From: Glutinoglossum americanum
Lineage: Eukaryota > Ascomycota > Geoglossomycetes > Geoglossales > Geoglossaceae
DNA length: 64,000 nt
Reading direction: 5' to 3'
Assembly: GCA_020080175.1 (NCBI GenBank)
Contig: JAGHQL010000065.1
Location: 60,299-124,298 of the forward strand
In this document: positions 55,026 through 64,000 of the stretch, piece by piece
Layout of the letters: each line of letters starts with the position of its first letter
Numbering within the stretch: the stretch's first letter is position 1
Notes under the pieces: generated by a model
The model's input: the letters and a program-made list of their open reading frames with translations, nothing else
What the model was told of the DNA's origin: nothing
Database searches by the model: none
Made by a program: the position numbers and the translations under genes

Positions 55026-58000
55026 ATGTATATCACCTCCTGTTTTTCATACTTGCTCGACATTGATTCCTCTTGTAGGTTCGAAAAATCTCTCTACGAC
55101 CTCATTCGAGGACTACGAAATCACAAGGGGAACGAAAGGGAGTATATTTTGAACAGCCTCAGGGAATGTCGGGCAGAGATAAGAGGTCAAGATATGGGTC
55201 AGCAGTGTCCCATACACCCATCTGTGGTGAGACCTGGAGAAAGGGAATTCTAACACTTGCGGTTCTGCAGATGTCAAAGCAACTGCCCTACTGAAACTTA
55301 TCTACCTAGAGATGTTTGGCCACGATATGTCCTGGGCGTCGTTCCATGTCCTAGAGGTTATGTCGTCAGCGAAATATGTACAGAAGAGGGTTGGTTATCT
55401 TGGTGCTGTGCAGAGCTTTCGGCCAGATACAGAGGTTTTGATGCTAGCTACAAATCTCCTGAAGAAGGTTTTTTAAGCTCTTTGTGTAGGTGTTAAGTGC
55501 GGTCAAGAAATCCTAATTCTTCTTTCCCAGGACTTATCATCTCCTTCGCCAACCACCATGTCGCTACCTATTCTAACACTCCCACACATTACAACGCCAT
55601 CTCTGTCTCTGTCTCTCTTGCCCGACCTCCTACCGAGACTGAGCCACTCGCAGGCTACTATTCGAAAAAAGACCATCGTAACCTTATACCGGCTTGCAGT
55701 TGTTTACCCTGAAACCCTTCGCGCTGCCTGGCCGAAAATCAGGGAGCGTTTAATGGACGAGGGTGAAGACTCCAGTGTTACGGCAGCGATTGTTAATGTT
55801 GTATGTGAGCTCGGTTGGCGGCGCCCCCAGGACTTTCTGCCACTAGCTCCTAGGTTGTTCGACCTCCTTGTAGATGGAGGCAACAATTGGATGGCGATCA
55901 AAATTATTAAACTTGTGGGTATCATCCAGACTTGAATGGGTTATATATTTACTGACTCTGCTAAGTTTGCCACGTTAACTCCATTAGAACCTCGATTGGT
56001 CAAGAAACTACTGACTCCATTGATGTCTATTATCCGCACAACTCCTGCTATGTCCCTCCTCTATGAGTGCATAAATGGCATAATACAAGGAGGTATCCTA
56101 GACAGTGTTGACGGAACGAGTGAGGGCGAAGAGATTGCCAGCCTCTGCGTAGGAAAGCTGCGCGGAATGATCGTCGTCGAAGGCGATCCCAATTGTGAGT
56201 TATCTATCCTAGAGAGACGGTCTAACATACTAAAGATTAAATTCAGTAAAATATGTTGCTCTTCTAGCATTCAACAAAATCGTCTCTTCTCATCCCCACC
56301 TTGTTGCTCTGCAGCAAGATGTTATCCTTGATTGCATTGATGACGCGGACATCACAATCCGCTTACGGGCATTAGACCTTGTTGTGGGTATGGTTAGTAG
56401 CGATAATTTGATGTCCGTTGTGGGCCGCTTGATGCGACAACTTCGCAATTCTCCCGCTTCATCTAGTTCGGATAATCCCCTAAGCGATCGTGTTCCACGT
56501 TTCGATGTGGAGCCCATGGCAGATTCAGACGATGAAGATGCTGAGGAGAGTCTAAAACCAGGGGAGAAACGGTCAGGCCAACCACCGCCACTGCCGGATG
56601 ACTACAGGTTTAGCGTCATCCAAAGGATCCTCGAGATGTGCTCACGAGAAATGTACGCCAACATTGTTGACTTTGAGTGGTACATCGATGTCCTCGTACA
56701 ACTTGTTAGATTAGCCCCCGCAACAGGCGCTAGGACATACTCCCAGGGACTACACTATGGCTTGCCTGGCGGAGAGAGTGGAGGGAAAGGCTATGACATT
56801 TCTGAGAATGTTGGTTCAGAATTACGCAACGTCGCAGTCAGAGTGAGAGATGTGAGACCGCAGGCGACACGAGCAGCCGAGACTCTTGTCACAGCAGAAC
56901 AGAAAGAAGGTGCCTTCTTCTCGGTTGGCAACGGTGGTAGAGGCGCCCTTACATCGGCGGTCTGGATCGTCGGAGAGTACGCAAACCTGCTGCTTGACCG
57001 AAGTGGAACTTTATCCTCGTTGTTGAGCCCATCCACCTTTACGTTTCCAGCCGAGATCCTTTCGGTGTACTTGCAGGCTGTCCCGAAGATATTCTCTTCT
57101 CTTGTTGGATCGGATCGGACGCCCTGGACTTCTGAGCGAAAGGCAATGACGGCTTTATTAGCAACACGGGTTATCCATTTCCTAGAGCCTTTAGCATCAC
57201 ATCCAAGCCTCGAGGTCCAAGAACGCGCCGTGGGATTCTTAGAGCTTATGAGGTTAGCTTCCGAAGCCATCTCTAGTCAACAAGCTTCTTCGATCAATGA
57301 AGACTTTGACACGCCGCTGCTACTAAGCCAGGCTATCCCCACAATGTTTGACGGTTTTGAATTGAACCCTGTTGCCCCCGGAGCACAAAAGAAGGTGCCG
57401 TTACCCGCCGGATTGGACTTGGATATGCCAATAAATCAAAACCTATCTCATATACTAAGACTTGCAGAGTTTGATTCTGTCATGGATAATGCACATGATG
57501 ATTTCGGAGCCTACTATAACGATAAGCCCGTAGCGCAAGGGGGAGAGCCGGCCATAAATAGCTTAAATGAACCGACTAGCGAAACTCAGTCTTATCAGCG
57601 AGGAGGTGACGAAAGCTACCTTGATCCCACGGTTCTGGCTAGACGGCGGGCTGAGCGGAGAGAGAGGAACAAAGACGACCCCTTCTACATTGGAGAGAAT
57701 GATTTTACATCTGGAACATCTACCCCATTGCACAACATCCATAAAAATAGTAATGGAGACGAACTTGATATCGATGCTATCCCGATCGTGAAACTTGACC
57801 TTGGCGGCAACGACTTGAACCTGGCTTCAGATATGCCGAGAAAGCCAAGAGGGAATGGGCGATCCGGGAGAGCAGCATTTAACATTGGGGCAGACGAGAA
57901 TATAATTCTGGAAGGCGAACCTTTAGATCGGGAATATTTAGAGGAGACGGAAGCAGGCCTAGATGACGTATCTAGGCCGAAAAGGAACAGGGGAAAGAAG

Positions 58001-58396
58001 ACTCTGTTACAGGTGGATTCGAGCGGACTTGGTACTTTATCATTAGCAAGTAATGATGATTCGGCAAACGATGGACTGATGGAAGTCCAGCGCCTAAGGC
58101 AAGAAGAGGAACAGATGGCAAAGGCGATGAAAGAAGTTGAAAGATTGCGTTTAGAGATGCAGAGAGCATCCGAACGTATCCAAGCGGCAAAGGGAGTGCC
58201 ACCTGAGGGTACCTTAGTCAAGAAAAAAACCAAGAGGGTCAAAGTCACTGATATCAGCGGGGATTCAAAGGCCACCAGAAAATCCGCAAAGGAGGGGAAA
58301 GATGGGCAAGAGCAATCAGTACCGAAAAAGAAGAGGAAGAAAAAGAAGTTGATTCATGGCGATACCGAAGGGTTGGTGGCTTCCAGCCACAGCTGA
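55026..58396 (+). CDS. APL5: AP-3 adaptor complex subunit delta
   Basis: Six exons, 55026-55027, 55079-55197, 55271-55467, 55531-55914, 55966-56194 and 56247-58396, encode 1026 aa. Splicing AT|G gives MFEKSLYDLIRGLRNHKGNE, the conserved delta-adaptin start. HEAT-like repeats follow, including ALLKLIYLEMFGHDMSWASF, KRVGYLGAVQSFRPDTEVLM and ATNLLKKDLSSPSPTT. Next come VCELGWRRPQDFLPLAPRLF, DDADITIRLRALDLVVGM and FEWYIDVLVQLVRLAP. The hinge is acidic and Ser-rich; a coiled coil (EEEQMAKAMKEVERLRLEMQ) and a Lys-rich tail end the protein. AP-3 carries cargo from Golgi to vacuole. If the first intron is retained, the frame stays open from the same ATG and adds MYITSCFSYLL... before FEKSL. Confidence 0.95.
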
Positions 58397-59018
58397 TATC
58401 GAAGTTGCCGGCGTCAAACCACAGGGCCCGGATAGGACATGTGATGCGTATTCTTTTGATAGAGACTTTATTCTTCTTGCTACCTCATGTTTGCATTATC
58501 CCGGAGCATGGCAGGCGTATTCAGAATAGACAACTGAACCAAACATTTACCACTCTGAGACCGAAGCGTCACTCGCAGATAGGTACAACGGAGAGCTTGA
58601 AGCTTTAGGATGAATGCCAACTTGTTACGATGGGGAGGCCGGTAAGCGGCGAAGACAACACGATATACAGTAATTTGGGCAAACGATATCTCTTTTAGGA
58701 GGAAATTTCGGGGCAAAGCACCTTTCCGATGAATCAGAACAGCGCCTCTAGCATCTCAGAGAGGCAGAACTTAATAATGAGTATGGCACTAGCGTGTACC
58801 CGAAGCACAACCGGAAGAAAGAGGTGAGGCCTTGGGATTTGGCATAGCTAGACTGTACAGAGTAGATGGCTTAATCTGTAATTAACATATGTTTGGCACA
58901 ATAAAAGGGACCTAAGAATATTATGACAAACACGCATGCCATCCGTGAACGCTAAGAAAATTCCAAGCTTCAAGTTATATGTGGTCCCCCAGACTACCTT
59001 TTCACCAGGGGGGTTTGC
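58397..59018. other. Intergenic, convergent 3' ends
   Basis: About 620 bp between AP-3 delta and the convergent Ysy6 gene. Short frames only; no gene recognised. Confidence 0.45.
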
Positions 59019-59327
59019 TCAGCTGAAAAACAATCGCAGAAGCTCAAACACAAGGCCACCGAACACGACGAAGGCCAGTATAACTAGAGCAACGTCAGCC
59101 AGAATGCTGCAATCAATGCGGTGACGGAGAGGTATTACCTATCCATGTCGTCGATATCGGAGATTTGAACTTTTGCTTCGACTTGGTAACACTTTCAGGC
59201 TTGCCTCTCTTCGCCGCCTCCTGCCGTGCGTACTTTTCATTGGCCTTCCTTTGGTGTGGTGTTTGTGCCTATATGAACGTAAGTTTCAATTGCCACAAGG
59301 CAGGTAAGGCATTACCGAGCATACCAT
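59019..59327 (-). CDS. YSY6: Ysy6 / RAMP4 (SERP1) small ER membrane protein
   Basis: Three exons, 59327-59325, 59268-59139 and 59083-59019, encode 65 aa; introns are 56 and 55 nt. The first coding exon is just the ATG. The spliced protein reads MAQTPHQRKANEKYARQEAA, then KRGKPESVTKSKQKFKSPIS and TTW, then a single C-terminal membrane anchor (IVILAFVVFGGLVFELLRLF) and FS. This is the RAMP4/SERP1 pattern: a tail-anchored protein at the translocon that helps stabilise nascent membrane proteins under ER stress. No frame over 63 codons exists here, so it is easily missed by frame-based gene calling. Confidence 0.93.
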
Positions 59328-59637
59328 ACTCGAATTTAGTCTCTTAGAAGAAGAGGGAGTGGATGGAAGTGGAGGTGGTGCTGGTCTTGGGTCTAAGTTT
59401 CTGGAAGAAGCCAAGTTTATTTTGTACTTAGCGGAGCCCCCAACCCTCTCGAAGACACGTATCCCCAATTCAGTCAACTCCCAACACCTAATATCCGAAA
59501 TCCAATTCTACGATTTCCGTTGGCCGGCTCCCACATGGGTCTTTTAGGCCTCAGGCCTAACCAACTCAGATTCTCCGACAATGCGCGGCTAGCCCACGGC
59601 AGGCCTCGCGCTTACTCGTCATCGTCCCAACCACGCA
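59328..59637. promoter_or_regulatory. Divergent promoter YSY6 / small membrane protein
   Basis: A 310 bp spacer between two small divergent genes. It includes the perfect palindrome TAGGCCTCAGGCCTA (centre base unpaired) at 59548-59562. Confidence 0.5.
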
Positions 59638-59968
59638 ATGCCATCCCTAGCACTGGGAAACCAATATCCCCTCATGTAAGCCCCACCCCTCAAGCGTAGC
59701 TGCTACGAAATAAATCTAACAGTGAGCTCAAGGTCGGATTCTATAAGAGCTTCGGACGACCAATAGCTAAAGTTTTCCTCGGTGCTGTCTTCACCTATCA
59801 AGTGACGTATTGGCTGTGGGTAAAACTCGAAAAAAAAGACCTAAGAGTGCAAAAAGAAGGTGTGTTGCGAGAGTTTCTGAACGAAGCTACGGCTTACAGA
59901 CAGCAGAAGAGATACTCCTACTTGAGCAGAAACTGCGCGAGGTTTCCAGTCAAGTAAAACAACCATGA
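59638..59968 (+). CDS. Small single-pass membrane protein with coiled-coil tail, unknown
   Basis: Three exons, 59638-59675, 59723-59859 and 59904-59968, encode 79 aa. Predicted sequence: MPSLALGNQYPLI, then ELKVGFYKSFGRPIAKVFLG; a membrane helix (VFLGAVFTYQVTYWLWV); then KLEKKDLRVQKEAEEILLLE and QKLREVSSQVKQP. The exon 2/3 junction gives a clean amphipathic helix. The exon 1/2 acceptor (AACAG, next to a CTAAC) is less sure. The layout (short basic lead, one helix, coiled coil) resembles small mitochondrial inner-membrane proteins, but I cannot name the family. Divergent from YSY6. Confidence 0.6.
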
Positions 59969-60670
59969 TGCAGGGGGTCAGGTTTTCAGGTAGAATTTAC
60001 ACATCACGCAGCTACAGAGTATCACACATAGGATGGGGTGGCGAGGTCAAGGGGGGTTTTGTCATTTGCCGTTCTCAAGAGACTTTAGAATCAATGCGGT
60101 CTTTCTCTTCGTCCCTCACGTTGCCTCTCGTCCCTCTCATTATACACAGGAATAAAGGAGCGGTTCTAGCAAAATGCATCGAAACGCCCTACATGGTCTC
60201 CATATTGATGACACGCGAGGTAACCAATCTCCCTCCACGGTTCACTGACTCGATCACGCAACTGCAGGCGTTCGTGGCTCAAAAAGACGCCCTCAAGGCT
60301 GGAATGAAACCCTTAGTGAGGGGAATGATGTTGGAGCAAACGAGAGCATAACGACCGACAGCCAGGCCAGACCGTTGTCTGAGCTCACAATCTGTATTAA
60401 CATCCCACGGAAAAAGAGTGACTGAGGTTTGCAACAGTCTTTTGAGATCACTTTCAGTAGATTAAAATGTGTAGGAGAGATAACAAACAACAACCCTGTA
60501 CACTAAAAAAAAATCGGCCGACAGCATATGGAATTAGAGTAAAGAAAATGTGCCAAAATCTTGATAGAGAAAACCGCCGACAGATCTTGATATATCCACA
60601 GTAGTTGACCAGATCCAAATCAGGTCGGCAGGTGAAAAAGGACGCTTGAACGGAAAGGATCTCCCTGCAT
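59969..60670. other. Intergenic, convergent 3' ends
   Basis: About 700 bp. The plus-strand frame 59965-60351 (128 codons) overlaps the previous stop codon and has no family features. I treat it as 3' untranslated region. Confidence 0.4.
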
Positions 60671-62344
60671 CTATTTACGGCTCTGAGGTGGTGGTGGAAA
60701 TCGCGGGCTAGTAGGCGGACTTTCTACCCTTGTCGAAGCTGTGAAGGCTTGTCCGGGGGCTGTAGATTGAGTGGGCGGATACGATGGGCTAGCCATAGGA
60801 CTTGCATATGCTTGAGGGATAGGCACAGCGCCGTACTGCTGTTCCCCGGGGGCCGCTGGTGCAGGTTCAAAACCCTCTTGTGGAGGTTGGGGGGTGGCAC
60901 CTTGCACCTTGATTGGTGGTGGTTGCAAGGCAAAAGGTTTCGGCTGCGAGAACGATTGATGGGTTGCGAATTGAGATCCAAGACCTTCTTCTGCTTGAGA
61001 ATGAGCATCAGTGGATTGTGGGAACCTTGGCGTGCCAGGAAATCCAGGTGAGGCTGGATATCCAGGTGAGCCTGGGAAGCCAGGAGTGACTGGAAAGCCT
61101 GGAGTGTTTGGCGCTGATTGGGTCCGAAGTTGAGCGAGATATAAGTCAGTACGAGCCTTGTCGCGCATGTCCATGGACTTTCGTAGCTTCTTCTTCGAAG
61201 CAAATCGATAAAACACGATACCATATATGATAATGGTGATTGTCTCGACCACGATCTCGATAATGCAGCAGATGAGTGACCAGTCCTAAAGTTACTATTA
61301 GCAAACCGTTTGTGGACGGTTGTGGATAGGTGAAACCAGCCTGGAGCCTGCAAACCAATGCATAACTAACATCCTGTTGAAATAGCTGCCTTCGTTTGTT
61401 ATCCTTGCAGCTCCAACCCCAGAGGTCTTTGCCTTGCCCATTGATCTTGCTACTATTCAAAATACCGGCGGCAATACCCCACATGATAATACTGAAAACA
61501 AAGATTCCAACCGCAAATACCGTGTAGTACACGGCGGCCTTCTCCGCCCGCCTGTGGCCACCCCTCCAGTACGCGAACATAATCACAATCGACATGAAAA
61601 GAGATATGCAGGAGATCACTAAAATGGTGATTTGAGGCCAAGGCTTGGTGGACGGCGCCCATGCAGGAAGGTTGTTTCGCGCCGGGAGCGCTTTAGTGGC
61701 GTTAAATATCATGAAAGTCGCTGAGATCATTGATAAGACAATCAAGCTGCAACTAAAGTTGACCCCTCGAAGTACAACTTTCGCGAGTCGAACCCGAAAT
61801 TTAACTTTCTGTGATTGACCAAAATTAGCTCTATTCCAGTTGGGAGCCTTCGTTGGGAGGAGGATATGCGTACCAGGTCTTTAGCTTGCTCTTTCTCCGT
61901 GAGTTGCTCTTGCTTCTCCAACAACTGCTCTTCTCGGAAAGTTGGACTCAGAGGACTCTTGATATTCCGCGGGGTCCCAGGACTCTTCATTGCGCTCTTC
62001 AAAGGTGTGCCTGGCGTCAGGTATCTTGTATTCTTGTCCTCTTCCTCGACAGCCACACCTGGGTAAGTCGCATGTCTGGAGGGGTCTGATTCTGATATGT
62101 ACCCAAAACCAACATCTGAAGGTTGGGGCTGAGGTTGGTAGTGGTTTGTCATTGTGCCTGGAGGATCCGCAAATGGCGAACGGTTGGCTTGCGAAGGTTC
62201 GATAGGAGAGTGTACCGCAGTGGCTTCGGCGAAGCGCGGAGTCCGAGGGGTTTTCAGCGACGGGGCAGATGACGAATTCGACGATGTTCGGGACCGGTTG
62301 GCGACCAACGGGTCAGTCTTTGGATCTGTAGCGGTTTGAGCCAT
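60671..62344 (-). CDS. Four-helix membrane protein, conserved in filamentous fungi
   Basis: Three exons, 62344-61874, 61808-61341 and 61285-60671, sum to 1554 nt (517 aa). The cytosolic N-terminus has repeated PGTP/KSP motifs (TPGTPLKSAMKSPGTPRNIK, SPLSPTFREEQLLEKQEQL). Four hydrophobic helices follow: NFSCSLIVLSMISATFMIFN, ITILVISCISLFMSIVIMFA, VYYTVFAVGIFVFSIIMWGI and LICCIIEIVVETITIIIYGI. FASKKKLRKSMDMRDKARTD and YLAQLRTQSAPNTPGFP come next, then PGFPGSP-type repeats and a Pro-rich tail. The topology recalls MARVEL-type proteins (inference). Conserved sequence across exon 2/3 (SYALVCRLQ-DWSLICC) requires a GC donor. Confidence 0.82.
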
Positions 62345-64000
62345 TCGGTTGAGGCTAATAGAATGAAAGGACTAGTTGAGAGACTGTTGTCAAGTGTGAA
62401 TGTAACTCTCTCTGCTCAAATAACTCCGAAGACCAAGCTTGGAGAATAACAAGACCAGGAGTAGAGGTACTGTTCTGTATTACTATGATGGAGAGGCCGG
62501 CTGTCGAGGAGAAGAAAAGGGAACCAACGTCGACAGCGGACGACGGCCGCCTTTTGTTTAAGCGCGCGCACTCCTTAGAGGGACGGGAGAAATCTGCAAT
62601 GAATCTACAAGTCGGTCAGTTCCACGCGTGGGAATGGGAAGTGGAGATAAGTCATGTCGGAACGGAGCCACCAGACGCACAGTTCTAAGTACGGGCGCGA
62701 AGAGCGCCACTCGCGAATCCAATGATAGGGCCTCCTGCGAGAGAAGATGGCCAGTAAAGGTCAATGCTCCACAAATAGGCGCCCGGGAAATGAAGAGGTG
62801 GAACCTAATCGTCCTTCCGTCAGATTCGACGTAAGACGTGCCCTCCTCTTCGTTGTTCGACCGAGTGTTTTGTATATAGGCGCACAATGCGAACAGGATG
62901 TCGCGGTAAAGATGATACCCTCTATTCTCCACGATTGAAATTTTCCCTTACCTCTCAACCCAGTCAATCGCAAAAGGCAAACGACAAACGGCAACTCGCG
63001 AACTGAGGGGAGAGAGAGCACTCGCAGTCCGATTTTTAGACGCTGAGTATGTGTCGGGTCGGTGTGGATGGGGACGAGACATCCACCAGTACCAATGAAA
63101 GCGCCCGGCGTCGCGCCCATCCTTTCACACGGAGGACATGGGAGCCCTATGTGGGATATCATTGGGGCGTTTTGCAGGCGATCTTACTACTGCATGAGTC
63201 CTGCAGGACGCACACCAGTAAGCACCCCTCCAGCCAACTCACACCTACTCAGTCTAGCTAGTCCAAAATACCGCGCATGGGCTGCTTCGCACTGATTTGC
63301 TACAAGCCTAACAAGGATCATCGGTTACGCCGTCAGCCGTTCGAATTGCTGCGAAGTGATATGTTGCGCAGGGAAACCATACGCGATGCGATTGCCGTCT
63401 CCCGCCCACGAGCCTTCGTAGATATCCTCTTCCCCTCACGAATTCGTATGCCCTAAGCGGATAGAATTTGGCGTTCCTGCAGGATAAAACTCTTCGTCCC
63501 ACGAGAAACCTTCGTCCCAAGGGCAATACTCCAATATGTCTACAATTCTAAGTAGCGCTGTTAGTATAGTGAGATTTCGGCATCGCGACCCTCCGCCACA
63601 ACTTCGCCCACCAGCTAAAATCTGACCGAATTTGCCATCGCCATCGTCTCTCCAAAACCAACATCCGAAATACTAACATGGAGTACTTATACATGTATAA
63701 GTATGTGCTCCTCGAGGACATTAGCCAAAAGTCCTTACCATGCTCGGTCGGGTGGGATCGCCAATTGCTTGCTAGCGTAGGCGGTATAAATTCAAAAGCA
63801 ATTCCTGTCCCCCGATCAACATTTTCTTGATCGGGTTAGATGGCATCGGCGATCATCCCAGGTGGGCTTCGGAAATAATTTCCAAGAATAGCTCCTCCAC
63901 GGGCCTTTCCTGTGGCGTTGCCTGCGACGATTCGTTTATGCTTAGTTTACCTCAGCAGGCTCAGGCCCATGACAGAGCTCATGAAGCTAACCGAAAGAAG
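62345..64000. other. 1.65 kb end region, nothing recognised
   Basis: Contains the promoter of the four-helix protein. The remaining frames (for example 62558-62932 and 63308-63526) lack conserved motifs. No RNA gene or repeat array was seen. A gene could begin beyond the window edge. Confidence 0.4.

Noticed and set aside
59965-60351. 128-codon plus-strand frame overlapping the previous stop codon (ATGA)
   Set aside because: No family features; the overlap resembles coupled translation but this is a eukaryotic locus, so it is most likely 3' untranslated region.
62485-63526. Several 60-130 codon frames near the window end
   Set aside because: Overlapping frames on both strands without conserved motifs or plausible splicing.

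Overview
The window is nuclear DNA of a filamentous ascomycete (Pezizomycotina). It has short GT..AG introns (mostly 46-80 nt) with CTRAC-type branch sites, genes on both strands, intergenic gaps of 0.2-3.4 kb, and fungus-specific families. No mobile element, rRNA, tRNA or CRISPR array was recognised. Species cannot be named from the sequence alone.

Layout. 0.2-4 kb: a conserved protein of uncertain role (-), tropomyosin (+), rRNA-processing factor Rrp17/Nop25 (-). 6.9-11.9 kb: a Bem3-type PX-PH-RhoGAP (+) behind a 2.9 kb gene-free stretch. 13.8-17.7 kb: Svp26 (-), Bud23 (+), NAD-isocitrate dehydrogenase subunit 1 (-). 19.3-20.4 kb: an alpha-factor-like pheromone precursor (+) with nine copies of a Cys-containing undecapeptide. 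22.3-31.4 kb: a conserved unknown (-), proteasome alpha7 (+), a J-domain protein (-), a small basic protein (+), the ER J-protein Erj5 (-), PRA1 (+). 31.4-32.7 kb: an acidic/Pro-rich protein packed 24 bp behind PRA1. 33.8-34.6 kb: a conserved Ser-rich protein (-), then about 3 kb of microsatellites. 38-41 kb: a Kar4/METTL14-like MT-A70 protein and the G-patch factor Pxr1 (both -). 41-43 kb: two small conserved unknowns (+). 43.4-47.6 kb: a ten-exon synaptojanin (-). 49-51.2 kb: a polyproline ubiquitin-like-domain protein (-). 53.6-59.3 kb: Emc2 (-), AP-3 delta (+), Ysy6/RAMP4 (-). 59.6-60 kb: a small membrane protein (+). 60.7-62.3 kb: a four-helix membrane protein (-).

Most genes are independent housekeeping loci. 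Several share themes: the secretory pathway (Svp26, Erj5, PRA1, Emc2, Ysy6, AP-3, synaptojanin), polarised growth (tropomyosin, Bem3) and mating (the pheromone precursor, and Kar4 in yeast). I see no evidence that they form a functional cluster.

The most distinctive points are the nine-copy pheromone precursor with a Tyr-rich spacer and an upstream array of TTATTGAC motifs, three genes whose first coding exon is only ATG or AT, a 9-nt microexon, one intron that seems to end in GG and another that seems to start with GC, and the tight PRA1/downstream-gene pair. Exon structures are my own splice reconstructions. Frame was checked by exon-length sums; nothing has been checked against transcripts.
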